Shown here: positions 22,606-33,787 of the stretch, piece after piece | Layout: each line of letters begins with the position of its first letter | How positions within the stretch are numbered: position 1 is the first letter of the stretch | Source of the DNA: Rhabdophis nuchalis | Taxonomy: Eukaryota > Chordata > Lepidosauria > Squamata > Natricidae | Length of the DNA stretch: 64,000 bases | Direction of reading: 5' to 3' | NCBI GenBank assembly: GCA_039707465.1 | Contig: CM077649.1 | Location: forward strand, 14,403,501-14,467,500 | The notes under the pieces: generated by a model | Database searches by the model: none | What the model was told of the DNA's origin: nothing | What the model saw: the letters and a program-made list of their open reading frames with translations, nothing else | Translations under genes and position numbers: made by a program

Positions 22606-23356
22606 TAGTTAAAGGATTTGCTGGGGAACCTCTGTGTGCTGCAAAAGAAAATGGGCTCGCATGCTTTGCTCACCATGTTTGAATTTTTTTCTTATTGTCT
22701 TGTTTGCAAGTGATCAATTTATTCTGCTCTTGAAACTGTCCGCTCATTCCAAGTGATTTACAATGCACAAGTTGAATGGAAAAGATATGAAATATATAAA
22801 ATTGTAAACCAGTTTCTTCATTAACTTGTTTCCTGTAATTTCAGGTTACCTTTTTTTTAAATTGCAAATGCCTATTTCCCATAATTTTTCTATTTGCTGC
22901 TTTCTGACATCTACGACTTCAGAAAGCTCAAATTAAGAAAAGCTTAATGTTATGTTGTTGGTTTGAGCTCTGAGCTTGGCAATTTGGTTGCAAACATTCC
23001 ATCCCCATTCAAGGAGACATCTTCGGTGTGCTTTGGATTGTTATTTATTTTATTTTAACCTGTCATACTTTTGCTGTCATATTCCCATTTCCTTAGGTTT
23101 GCTAAGAGAGGGAGCTACATTCCATCTTTTGTCTTAGATTCTGAACATTACAGAAAATGCTGCTCCATGACTTACTCCCTAAGTAATGTAATGGAAACAG
23201 CTGTGTAAAACTGATTTGGTTTTTCAGTTTCCCCTTAGTTTCCAGCAGAAAAGCATCCAATTTGCAAAATGCCAAATGATATTTTTCTTCTTTTTCCCTT
23301 TTTTTTTTAGGGAGGTAGGTGAACTTCCAAAAGCTTAGGGCCTGAAATGGCTTGTC
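22606..23356. other. No recognised gene or repeat
   Basis: Unique sequence. The minus-strand 192-codon frame that enters it from 23680 is an extension of a microsatellite frame. Confidence 0.4.
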
Positions 23357-23364
23357 TCCCACAT

Positions 23365-23832
<468 letters not shown>

Positions 23833-23840
23833 TCCCACGT

Positions 23841-24618
23841 CATATCAACAGAAGTGAAGACCAACTTGTCTTACCCTTCAGACCACTTCCAAACTTTTTG
23901 GCAGTGAATGTGACAGTGGTAGAATATGTTTGAGGCTGGAGGTGTTTGGTTGCTGTTGCGAATTCAGGTCTATACTAAATTAACTAATGATGTGATCCAA
24001 ATCTGCTTGATGATCCAAATAGATCACTACCATTTCATGGCCATTTTTCCCCTTGCCATGATTACCAAAATAACACCATTGGGCAGAAGCATGTTTTAAA
24101 AATCAATGTTTCTCTGGGGTCTCCAACAAATTCTAACAAATACATTCGTAATTTTATTTTTTACCCTCATGCAAAAGTGTGGGTGAAAAATCCCATAGCA
24201 ATTCACATTATTACTTGCCACTATTAAGGAGATTAACAATATTTTACTCCTGACAACTTCAAAATCTGTACAGACTTAAATATCTAGCAAGGTTTCCATA
24301 TACTAGAGATACTGTCCAACAAAATACATCTGGATTTAAAAAACAGGATTAAATTAGAAAATAAATGCTCTTATTGTTAAAGGCTTTATAAAACGAGGAA
24401 ACTCAAGCTCCCTTCATATGTTATGCCTATGAAGGAGCCATAGTTGTTGAAAACTATAGATATATTATCTGGCTCTGGCCCCAGTATCATAAGTCATGAT
24501 ATACTTCCATATAGATTTCATTGCATTAATATTACGTGGAAACGTCCACATGTAGAAATCTACAGTTTAAAAGCAGCTCTGCCTTTTTGTTGTTGTTTTT
24601 ATTTTTATTTTTGGCAAG
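23841..24618. other. No recognised gene or repeat
   Basis: AT-rich unique sequence. Confidence 0.4.
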
Positions 24619-24626
24619 CACTAGAC

Positions 24627-24784
24627 CAGGGGTGGGGTAACTTTGCAACTTTAAGTCTGAAGGACTTCAGCTCCCAGAATTCTCCAGCCAGCAAAGCTAC
24701 TAGGACTCCAAGATCCAAGCTGGCTGGAGAAGTCTGGGAGCTGAAGTCCTTCAGACTTAAAGTTGCAAAGTTTGCCCACCCCTG
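24627..24784 (-). mobile_element. hAT MITE family A with CR1-derived loop
   Basis: Palindrome whose loop contains ACTAGGACTCCAAGATCC, the reverse complement of the CR1 segment at 11588-11605. Perfect duplications CACTAGAC (24619-24626 and 24785-24792). Both termini have drifted to GGGTGGG/CCCACCC together. Confidence 0.94.
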
Positions 24785-25130
24785 CACTAGACTGTTTCAA
24801 AAAACAGATGATTTAGCAATCCCAAATCAGAAACATCAGGTGGAAAATGGTGAAAAGGAGAGAATATGGTCTGTGGCAAATCCATAAGCATCTCTTGGTA
24901 ACTAAAGTAATGACAAAATAACAAAATGTGCATTATGAGTCACGGAAGGGAGAAGGGCAGTATAGAAATTTAAACAATAATAATAACACAACGCCATCTT
25001 TTGATACACGTATTATGATACTGCATGCAAACATATAGGGATGGAATTTACTTACTGAAGGTGATGGAAACAGCCTTTAATAATTGTGCAGTACAGGCTT
25101 CCCTGAGTACATCACCTTTTTTCTCTAGCC

Positions 25131-25236
25131 CAGGGGTCTCCAACCTTTGCAACTTTAACTCTGAAGGACTTCAGCTCCCAGAATTCTGGGAGCTGAAGTC
25201 CTTCAGACTTAAAGTTGCAAAGGTTGGAGACCCCTG
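25131..25236 (+). mobile_element. hAT MITE family A, short form
   Basis: Arms meet at CCCAGAATTCTGGG with no loop. Duplications CTCTAGCC and CTGTAGCC match at 7 of 8. Confidence 0.92.
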
Positions 25237-25244
25237 CTGTAGCC

Positions 25245-25684
25245 AATATACACAATGATAGGAATATCTTGGGATGATGTAATCCAAACATTTGAAGGAC
25301 CTAATCTGAGAAGGAGCTAGTGGTATCAGGAGTGATAACTCGCGTCAAGCTCCATAGAATGAGCTGAATGAACTGCCGTATGTCAACACTTTTAAGATTT
25401 GACAGCCTGTTCCTGTTATAGTTTTTGCAACTCTCAATAACCTTGGCTTGGAATGTCCTTATACTTGACTTTACCTTGGCAACTCTTAGCAGGAAGGATA
25501 GAAGCAACCTCAAGAGGTCACTAGAAAATGGGGAAGCTGCCAAGTTTCTAGGGTGGCAGCATGAGAAAGCAAAGCAACACATAATGCTGGTCACACTGCC
25601 CCTTCCCAATTTTCACCACTATCATTGTTTCTGCCAACATCCATCCAAAGTCATAGTATAGCTACACCAGAGGTATTTACAATG
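25245..25684. other. No recognised gene; possible old LINE remnant
   Basis: The minus-strand frame 25301-25609 has no confident family match. I see no other feature. Confidence 0.35.
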
Positions 25685-25692
25685 GTGTAGAT

Positions 25693-26007
25693 CAGGGGTC
25701 CCTAACCCCCGGTCTGTGGACCAGTGCCGGTCCATGGCTTGATAGGAACCGGGCCACAGGGCCGGAGAGGAGGAGGAGGGAGGACGGGGCAGCCCCCTGG
25801 GCAGAGCGCGCACTGGGGGCAGGAGAGCGCAGGTATGGCCGCTCACGCCGTTGGGGGCCCTAGACGGGCGAGCGAGCCGACTCACACACACCCACATGCG
25901 CATGCGCCGCCTGTTCCCCCTCCCCCCCCCCCGCTCCCCCTCTACACCGGCAGAATTTTCTTTAAAATGAAACCGGTCCTTGGTGCAAAAAAGGTTGGGG
26001 ACCCCTG
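25693..26007 (+). mobile_element. hAT element, family C
   Basis: TIRs CAGGGGTCCCTAACCCCCGG and GGTTGGGGACCCCTG; duplications GTGTAGAT and GTCTAGAT. The CpG-rich body produces spurious long frames on both strands. Confidence 0.9.
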
Positions 26008-26118
26008 GTCTAGATGGCATGTCAGAAGCAAGACTATTGTCGCAGAATACTGTAGTGCAGATCAAAGTAGCTAGGAATTTTTGTGACGATAGGAATATAC
26101 TTCTTGTTTTTTGGTTGG

Positions 26119-26795
26119 AGAGAATTGATCCAAAATAAATTTTAAAAAATGTGTGTGCGCACGCACGCACGCACACACACACACACACTGATGGACTGGC
26201 TGCTAAAGTAAAGCAAGATCATGACACACACTTGAAAATAAATCAGGAAGACTGTAATTGGGGGGGGCTGTCTGTCTGCCCAGAACAAAGAATGCTTATC
26301 AACAGGAAATATGCATGTGTAAAGCTTGTAGCAATTATGGGTAGCTAGAAAGCTGATAAAAGGTAACAAGAATTAGACAACTTGCAGACCTCCGCTAAAA
26401 GTTAGAGATGGAGATGGCCTGCAGCAAATGAAATGGGTATTAGATAATTCCTGGGGCATTCATTAGCTAAGACCTAGGAATGGGGCAGCTATAGACTAAT
26501 AGAACAAATTGTAGAATTAGTGCTAAAATGTTTATTAGAGGATATTTCTTATTGTTTCACCTTGTCCCGCCTTCTTCTTTAGTGAAAATGTATAAAGCTT
26601 TCTTAATCCTTTGTTCTTGATTCTTGGTCTTTTGACCAGGAACCCTTTTCCTTGGAGTATTCCAATAAAAAGCAATCAGAAAACCTGCACCTTGTGTCTG
26701 GCATCCATCATTGGCTTCGGCACCAGGCTCAGACCCGAATTGGGGACAACACACACTATTTTTTTTATTTATTTTGGATCAATTCTCTCCAACAG
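26119..26795. mobile_element. Palindromic element split by an LTR
   Basis: GTTGGAGAGAATTGATCC at about 26119 and its reverse complement near 26779-26795 form a 27-bp perfect inverted repeat. Each arm continues into an A/T run and a TG/CA run. The intervening 26187-26751 is LTR-like. The host element's own target duplication is not evident. Confidence 0.55.
26187..26751 (+). mobile_element. Probable solo LTR of an endogenous retrovirus-like element
   Basis: About 565 bp beginning TGATGGACTGG and ending GGGGACAACA. It has a TATA-like TGTATAAAG (about 26589), a polyadenylation signal AATAAAAA (about 26665), and ACACA/CACAC-type direct repeats at both borders (ambiguous, because the target is a CA repeat). 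No gag, pol or env sequence is present. Confidence 0.6.
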
Positions 26796-27104
26796 CAGTT
26801 TAGCAACCTACTATATCACTGTTCTACCATTAAATCCTAAAATGGTTCAATTGTAATTAAGTCTGACCATTCATTGTCTCCAATAGTAGCATTTTCACAG
26901 CTAGATTTGTTTATAACACTGGATCCGAAACTGCCCTGTGGTTCACAACAGAGGGCCTATACCAAGTTTCATAGAATGGTGATAATTGTTATTAAGTCAT
27001 ATTCCAGATAAGTTGCAGAAACTTGGGTGGACTATCTGTACATTGCATAAAAATGCAAGTCATATATCACAGCATACGTACATACATGTATTTATATTTT
27101 ATTT

Positions 27105-27260
27105 ATTAAATTTATTGGGCCTCTATCTTACCACAGGGTAACTCTGGGCGGCTGATAATATTAAAAAAATGAAATTTTATAAACAAAATACTACAAAAAT
27201 ATAAATATACAAAATGCAATAGCTAAAGGATGGGAAGGGAGGGAGAGGATGAGAAGCGGG
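27105..27260 (-). mobile_element. Old L2/CR1-type LINE tail
   Basis: Degenerate antisense tail: TTTATTAAATTTATTGGGCC, TCTTACCACAGGGTAACTCT, then an A-rich stretch. Confidence 0.5.
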
Positions 27261-27467
27261 GGAGGGGAACAGTTTAAAAAGTCGTGATTGGATTGAGTAG
27301 ACGGGCACATTTTAAAAATCCTTTCCATACCAGATATTTTTAAATTCAAAATGGTCATGGTGGCCATATTAGGTGTTTATTAGACACTGTGCCAAGGAAA
27401 GATAAGCAGTTTCAGCTGAAGAAATGAAGGGTTAATAGAATGTATTGATTCCCAATATGTATTAGAG

Positions 27468-27902
27468 CAGGGGTCAGAAACCTTAAACACTCAAAGAGCC
27501 ACAAATCTCCTAACCAGAAGCCCCCTATTCAATTCTGGAGCCAACCGAAGTCCAGTTCCCTCACTGTCTCCTCTTAGTGTAGCATCCTTTTTCCTCTTCT
27601 GATCAGAAGTCCAGTTCCCCCACCATAGAGTCTCCTCCTAGTGCAGGGGTCTGCAAAGTCGGCTCTTTTAAGACTGGTGGACTTCAACTCCCAGAATTCC
27701 CCAGCCAGCTATGCTGGCTGGGGAACTCTGGGAGTTGAAGTCCACCAGTCTTAAAAGAGCCGACTTTGCAGACCCCAGTACCTAGTGCATCCTTTTTCCT
27801 CTACCTGTCCTAACTGAAAGCCCTATAAATTGTGGAGCCGACTGACAACAGGGAGCCACAGCAGAGGGATGAAAGAGCCACATGCGGCTCCTCTGACCCC
27901 CG
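27468..27902 (+). mobile_element. hAT element (CAGGGGTCAGAAACC family) with nested MITE
   Basis: Ends CAGGGGTCAGAAACCTTAAA and CGGCTCCTCTGACCCCCG; perfect duplications TATTAGAG (27460-27467 and 27903-27910). A family B MITE interrupts it at 27644. Confidence 0.9.
27644..27779 (+). mobile_element. hAT MITE family B nested in a hAT
   Basis: Palindrome with arms CTCTTTTAAGACTGGTGGAC. Duplications TCCTAGTG and ACCTAGTG match at 7 of 8. Confidence 0.88.
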
Positions 27903-27910
27903 TATTAGAG

Positions 27911-28630
27911 GAAATCTCTCTGTCAAAACTGTTCTTGTTATAATAATTACTTTGATAACTTTTTTGAAAAACAGAATGCACTCAAGGTACACATGTAAGT
28001 GCAGCTAGCCTGCTGGCCCTGCCAAAATTAGAGTCTGAACAAATAATTTTAATTGATGTAAGGCGACAGCAGTGAGGAAATTTGGGCCTACACAATGGGA
28101 GGTGACTTGCGGGAGAGAAGGCGGCTTAGCTTCTGCCAGCTGCTTTCTCCTGCCTAGAGCTGGCTTGCCTGCAGATGGCAGAAACTCAACCTGGAACCTT
28201 TGACATGTAAAACAAATGAGTCACAGGGAGTAGACTAAAAGTCAGAGTCAAGACATAATGTGAAGAATCATACCTAGAACGTGAATATATAACCAAAGGT
28301 GGTTCAAGAAGTTATAAATCTTCAAATAAATATATTGCCTTTGCAGTATAAACTAGAAAACTCCAGGGGAAAAATCCTATATCTGTTCATGATACTATGG
28401 CTGAGCTTGGGGAAATATGAAATAATAGAGCTGGACTTCAGCATATCCAGGCTGCCCTGCCTTTTCCACCAAAAGAAACAGCTCAGAACACCTCCATCTC
28501 TATTCTGATGAAGGCACTTCAGAGAACAGAGAGTTTGCAAAGAAGCCAAATCCTTGGTTGTTTTTTTCTTAGTTTCTAGCACATTGATCTATTTTTGCAT
28601 TTCTTCCCCTCAGGGGCTGCCCATATGCAC
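27911..28630. other. No recognised gene or repeat
   Basis: Unique sequence. Short frames only. Confidence 0.4.
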
Positions 28631-28633
28631 ATA

Positions 28634-28678
28634 CAGGTAGTCCTCCACTTCCAACCATAATTGAGCCTAGTTATTTCC
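28634..28678 (+). mobile_element. Family D DNA transposon, left end, interrupted
   Basis: TA then CAGGTAGTCCTCCACTTCCA; broken off where an L2 fragment begins. Confidence 0.6.
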
Positions 28679-28803
28679 GAGACCTCATCATGCCTCATAC
28701 ATCCCTGCGTCCAATTCGCTCCCACAGAGAGGGACTCCTCCGGGTGCCGTCCGCCGGGCAATGCCGCTGGCGACTCCTAGGGGAAGGGCCTTCTCTGTGG
28801 CGT
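28679..28803 (+). mobile_element. L2-type LINE ORF2 C-terminal fragment
   Basis: TCCCACAGAGAGGGACTCCT, CCGCCGGGCAATGCCG and GGGGAAGGGCCTTCTCTGTG match the other L2 copies in the window. Confidence 0.82.
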
Positions 28804-29134
28804 AAGAGGCAAGCTCATAAGCCCTGATGAGCACCAGCTGGTTGCTGAGTGGCCCCTCCCAAGAGAGCTTATAAGGAAGGCTTTGGGAGGGGTCATTTGC
28901 AGGAAACAACATTGACAACTCCTCATTGGAAATTCTGGTCAGTCGCGTCTGCAATTCTCTGTCTGTCTTTGTTACGTGAGTTAGGGCTTGCAGCCAAGGA
29001 GATAGTGGCAAGCAGCCAAGCTTGGGTGTGTCCGTCTGTGGGGCAGAACAGGTAAGTATAGTTTGTGAAGATATTTTATTTTAAATAATAATTTTATTAT
29101 TACAATGACAATAAAGATTATTATTATTATTATT
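28804..29134 (+). mobile_element. Non-autonomous retroposon with LINE-type 3' tail
   Basis: A GC-richer 5' part has a TATA-like GCTTATAAGGAAGG (about 28868). It is joined directly to the tail TTACAATGACAATAAAGATT plus (ATT)n. The same tail ends the element at 35041-35716 and occurs in antisense at 58829-58885. No coding region lies between. Confidence 0.5.
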
Positions 29135-29399
29135 AAAAGCAAACATCGGGTTCTGAACATAAGAGTCAGGATTAAAGTTCTTCTTAAACATAAGAAATAC
29201 CCATCAGTTGAATAAGAAATACCCATCAGTTGAATTTTGATCCCTGAATTTGAGATTTTACCCTTTTAAACTATCCCAATAAGCATGGTCTGACTTAATT
29301 AACCAAAAACATTATTTTTAAGCCATTCATAATTTGAAGTGTCCCTTCCCTGGATGTGTTCAAACAGAAGTTGCTTTAATTTGGATTTTTGCACCGCAC

Positions 29400-29600
29400 A
29401 AGAATTGGACTTGAATGGCATAATTTTAGAATGGTTTTTACTAGGGTATTAAATTTATTTTAGCACAGGTATATTTAATTCATTTTAATTATCTTATATT
29501 GTATTTATTGAATGTATTGTTTCCTGTGCACCGCCTTGAATCCCTTCGGGGAGATAGGGCGGTTTATAAATCGAATAAAATATAAATATATAAATAAATG
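29400..29600 (+). mobile_element. L2-type LINE 3' end
   Basis: TTTTAGCACAGGTATATTTA then GTGCACCGCCTTGAATCCCT, GGGGAGATAGGGCGGTTTAT and an AATAAAATATAAATA tail. Confidence 0.82.
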
Positions 29601-30100
29601 CCAAATGGCTCCATCAAATTCAATGATTGTTCAGTGTTTAAGATTAGTACTGTTAAAATCAGTAACAGTAAAGAAAGCGTGGTTCTTTTTAGAAAAATAT
29701 TGCCAAAAACCTGTAAAAAAGCAACTATTGCAGCTTTACCCACCCCCCAAAAATCTCCCATTTCCTTTTCTAGTTGTCAGTCTGCAATTCTGTGTTGATT
29801 GAACAGGCATTAGTAAACCTGTAGCTCCTCTTAGCGTAACAGATCTACTTTTTGCTTCTCAGTAGCATTGCTTCCTATTCGGCAGTTTCCAGTATTTATA
29901 CTGCATCTTTCTTCAAATAAGATTGTACCTCCTGTCTGTCTTGCATAGGAGAGTGTTCTCACTGACTGGTTGTAATGTTTGCCAGCCATAATTCCAGCGG
30001 GAAGTTTTACTATTACTCGACATTCAAGTGCACCCTTTTTTGGATGTGCAATTTTCAAAGCATTTGATGGCGGTGCGCTTAGGCGCTGCGGCTTTGAGCT
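29601..30100. other. No recognised gene or repeat
   Basis: Unique AT-rich sequence. Confidence 0.4.
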
Positions 30101-30104
30101 CCTG

Positions 30105-31670
30105 GTAATAATAATAATAATAATTTATTGCTTATAAACCGCACCCTCTCCCCACAGGGACTCGGGGCGGTGCACAGGAGGAATAAGAACAATAACTATA
30201 TACATATTTCATTAAAAATAGATTAAATTAAGTAACCTGTGCTAAAATACCCATTAAAACTATCTAACTAAAAATCCCCGATAGACCCTAAAAACAGAGG
30301 AGTAACTATCCCAGGCCGGCAAGGCAGAAAAAGTGTGTTTTCAATTTAAGACGGAAGGAGCGGAGGTCCGTGGTGGTCCTAATATCGGGGGAGAGGTCGT
30401 TCCAGAGGGCTGGGCCCGCCACAGAGAGAGCCCTTCCCCTGGGTGTCGCCCGCTGACAAAGTCTAGTGGACGGCACCCGGAGAAGTCCCTCTCTGTGGGA
30501 GCGAATCGGTCGTGAGGATGTATGAGGCAGGATCCGATCCCGCAAGTAGCTAGGTCCCGAGCCATGGAGCGCTTTAAAGATGATAATTAATACCTTGAAG
30601 CGCACCCGGAAGACGACAGGCAGCCAGTGCAGCTCGCGCAAGAGCGGTGTTACATGGGTGTACCTTGTGGTACCCATAATTGCTCGCGCGGCTGCATTCT
30701 GGACTAGCTGAAGTCTCCGGGTGCACCTCAAGGGAAGCCCCATGTAGAGAGAGTTGCAATAGTCCAGTCGGGATGTCACGAGGGCATGAGTGACTGTGCG
30801 AAGGGCGTCCCGATCCAATAGGGGGCGCAATTGGCGTACCAGGCGAACCTGGTAAAACGCCCTCCTGGCCACGGCTGTCACCTGATCTTCCATTGACAGC
30901 CGGGTATCCAGGAGGACACCCAAATTGCGCGCCCCATCCACAGGGGCAAGATGTTCGCCCCCTATGGCCAGCGATGGAGTAAGCTGGTTGAATCGGGCCA
31001 CCGGAAACCACAGCCACTCGGTCTTGGTCGGGTTTAGCCTGAGTCCGTTACTTCCCATCCAGATCCGCACGGCTTCCAGGCACTGGCACATCACCGCTAC
31101 GGCATCGTTGGGGTGGTCTGGGGTAGATATATACAGCTGGGTGTCGTCAGCGTATAGATGGTACTCTACCCCAAAGCCACGGATGATCTCACCCAGCGGC
31201 TTCATGTATGTGTTAAACAGGAGGGGCGAGAGGACCGACCCCTGAGGCACCCCACATGTGAGGGGTCTCGCGGTCGACCTCTGCCCCCCTGCCAACACAA
31301 ATTGCAATCGGCCAGAGAGGTAGGAGGAGAACCACCGCAAAACGGTGCCTCCCACCCCCAACCCCCCCAGCCGATGCAATAGGATACCATGGTCGATGGT
31401 ATCGAAAGCCGCCGAGAGGTCTAATAGGACCAGGATGGAGGAACAACCCCCATCTCTGGCCCTCCAGAGATCATCCACCAACGCGACCAATGCCGTCTTG
31501 GTGCTATGCCCAGGCCGAAAGCCGGACTGGCGCGGATCTAGATAATCAACTTCATCCAGGTGACGGGGAAACTGTTGTGCCACCACACTCTCGACAACCT
31601 TCGCCAAAAAGGGAAGGTTGGAGACAGGACGATAGTTGTTTAAAAGAGCTGGATCCAAAGAGGGCTTCTT
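30105..31670 (-). pseudogene. L2-type LINE, long copy 1: RT and 3' end (downstream half)
   Basis: An open minus-strand frame down to 30306 carries reverse-transcriptase blocks. These are NNYRPVSNLPFLAKVVESVV, GFRPGHSTKTALVALVDDLW, the catalytic-region LLDLSAAFDTIDH, CGVPQGSVLSPLLF, YHLYADDTQLY with the YADD box intact, and LGVLLDTRLSMEDQV. The C-terminal PIRSHREGLLRVPSTRLCQR and PALWNDLSPDI segments follow. The 3'UTR and (TAA)n tail follow to 30105. The frame itself is unbroken, but the element is split by a HAL1-like insertion at 31671-33653. It is nearly identical to the copy at 61.4-64.0 kb. Confidence 0.93.
31537..31670 (-). repeat. 134-bp target-site duplication, left copy
   Basis: Matches 33654-33787 over 134 bp with five substitutions and no indel. 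It flanks the HAL1-like insertion. Confidence 0.93.
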
Positions 31671-33653
31671 TTTTTTTTTTTTTTTTTATTGAAAAAGTTT
31701 TATTGGTTTTACATTTTTTAACAGGATAGGGTAATGGTTACAAAGAAATTTTGAGAGCATTCACGTCAGAGTCGTCGGACCTTCCGAGACCTCAAAATAC
31801 ACATTAAAAAAGTTAACATAGAAAACATTTTCCATACCACTACAAGATGGAAGCAAGTACATTTACCTAAATTCTCCCTTCCATGCTGTCAGACATTTAC
31901 AAAAAGTCCGGATAGAAATATTATACAAAATTGTTCAAGAAAAATCAAGGCAAAGTTATTTTTTTGATCTAAGTCTTTTGGCTATTGTATCTTCTTTCTC
32001 TCCTCCCTGGCCCCCCGCGGGCAGGGCCGTGACCCCCTCCGTCCCCCCTGGATCTTCCCCCAGGGCAGAGGAATATTTTTTAAGAAAGGCTTCCGCCTCA
32101 GCAACTGTTTTAATCCTCACTCTTCCTCCTTCCCAGAACACCAGCATCCCTTCAGGTGTCATCCACTTGAACCAAATCCCGTGATCAAACAAGGTTTTAG
32201 ACAAGAAGGAAAATTTCCTTCTTGAATCTCTAATTTTTCTAGGGATCTGCTTCAAGATAGTGACCATTTCTCGTTGATAAATTAAAGGTTTCTCTCTCTG
32301 CGCTTTCAGGATTTCCTCTCTGGTTGACCTTCTAACAAATTTCACATGTATTGCTCTAGGCACTTCATTCATCTTGGCATATGCAGAATTAATTCTATAG
32401 GCTAGGTCAATGTCCCCCCTGATCTCATCTTTGGGTTTTTGTAAATAGTCTGCTAAAATTGTACTCATAAGATCAGGTAGGCATTCACCAGATTCCTCAA
32501 GAACATTCTGAAATCTCAAAAAATATGTCATTCTTTCCATATCTATCCTAGACACATGCCCATTTATTTCCCCCACCTCATTAGAAACATTTTTAATCTC
32601 TCCCTTAGCCCCCTCCAGCCCCCCCTCCAATTCCTCGGTCTTCTGTGTATTCTCCAACACTTGCTTCCGGGTATCCAATAGTTCCTTTTTAAAAGTACTA
32701 TTTTCAGCCCTCTGGGCCTTTATTTCTGATATCAAAGTTTGCATAGAGGTTTCAAGAGAAGCCATCCTTTGTTCCAAATTTACAAGTGCTGCTTCTTGTG
32801 CCATGGTTAAAAGTTAGAGTCACTGCCACCAAGATGGCGTTTTCCGGGTGGGGCTGGTGGGGCAGATCAGGAGCTCAGTTCAATTCAGGGCTGTGAAGTT
32901 GCAAACAATTCAGAAACCAAAAGAGACACAATTTCCCAAATCAGCAAATAGTAATAACGAAGGTATTCCAGAGAAGAAGTCACAAATCCATCAAAAATCC
33001 AGAGAGAGTCCTGCTTTCAAAGAGACGCTGGAAATTTTCCTTAGTTAAAATAGTCAGGCAGGGACAAAGAGAAGCCACTTCCACCGCCCATCTAGCCAGA
33101 GGGAGAGAGTAGCAAAAAAAAGAAAATTTTTAAGCTCAGCCAGACCTAGAAACAATGTTGCAGAAAGTCACAATCCACTTTCCCTTGTTAAAGACCGTCC
33201 GGAGTGAAAGTTTCTGCTTTCTCTTTGCAGAGAAGCCATCTTAGCGTGCCGCTTAAATCCGAGGTTTTTTTTTTTAAAATTAAACACCCCCCTCCCAGTC
33301 CGTTCAGCCTGGCTGGCAGCAAGGAAAAAAGGTGTTCTTTTAAACTCCCTCCCTCTCGCAGCTGAAGCCTCGGCGATCCGCCCGACCTCTCCGTTCAGCC
33401 CTCTCCATTAAAGCGAATGGCACCGACAGCCGTTGGAGAAGGAAAAAACCCCCGCTGGCATGTTCCTCTCCTCCTAGGTCGCAGAGAGGAGCGCCCTCCC
33501 CACCGCCGTGACGAGGGCCGCTCCCTCTGAGCCGACCCTACGGGAAACCTCCGGTAACCGGAGAGTTTCGCCCCCCTGGGGGGGCAGAAAAGGCAACAAA
33601 GCGGCGAGCGAGCCCTAGGCTCGCCCGTCTCAGCTGGAGCCGGATACCGGAAG
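31671..33653 (-). mobile_element. HAL1-like (ORF1-only L1) element, copy 2, apparently full length
   Basis: On the minus strand: a GC-rich roughly 850-bp 5'UTR starting CTTCCGGTATCCGGCTCCAG, then ORF1 (32804-31956), about 285 bp of 3'UTR with AATAAAACTTTTT, and a 3' A run (31671-31688). No ORF2 or RT remnant is present. It is inserted in an L2 with 134-bp direct repeats on both sides. Confidence 0.88.
31956..32804 (-). CDS. L1-type ORF1 protein of the HAL1-like element, intact
   Basis: 282 codons with no stop. Residues about 1-90 are a coiled-coil trimerisation region (heptad-like LEQRMASLETSMQTLISEIK, LEGGLEGAKGEIKNVSNEVG). An RRM-like domain follows (about 95-160: FLRFQNVLEESGECLPDLM, then DLAYRINSAYAKMNEVPRAI). 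The C-terminal domain comes next (about 160-250: HVKFVRRSTREEILKAQREK, GIWFKWMTPEGMLVFWEGGR) with a basic tail KRLRSKK. This is the ORF1p (Transposase_22) architecture: an RNA-binding, trimeric chaperone that packages L1 RNA. ATG 32804 is the first in frame and precedes the coiled coil. The retained frame suggests recent activity or coding constraint. It must depend on a reverse transcriptase supplied in trans. Confidence 0.92.
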   Translation of the reverse strand: MAQEAALVNLEQRMASLETSMQTLISEIKAQRAENSTFKKELLDTRKQVLENTQKTEELEGGLEGAKGEIKNVSNEVGEINGHVSRIDMERMTYFLRFQNVLEESGECLPDLMSTILADYLQKPKDEIRGDIDLAYRINSAYAKMNEVPRAIHVKFVRRSTREEILKAQREKPLIYQREMVTILKQIPRKIRDSRRKFSFLSKTLFDHGIWFKWMTPEGMLVFWEGGRVRIKTVAEAEAFLKKYSSALGEDPGGTEGVTALPAGGQGGEKEDTIAKRLRSKK

Positions 33654-33787
33654 TCTAGATAATCAACTTCCTCCAGGTGACGGGGAAACTGTTGTGCCAC
33701 CACACTCTCAACAAACTTCGCCAAAAAGGGAAGGTTGGAGACTGGACGGTAGTTGTTTAAAAGAGCTGGATCCAAAGAGGGCTTCTT
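33654..33787 (-). repeat. 134-bp target-site duplication, right copy
   Basis: Partner of 31537-31670. L2 coding sequence resumes here and continues to 35005. Confidence 0.93.

Noticed and set aside
24444..24887. 147-codon plus-strand frame
   Set aside because: Its centre is the palindromic MITE at 24627-24784 (FATLSLKDFSSQNSPAS is MITE translation), and the rest shows no coding signal.
30574..31446. Many plus- and minus-strand frames overlapping the L2 copies
   Set aside because: They are shadow frames of the GC-rich L2 ORF2, and the same shadows recur at 61.6-62.8 kb.
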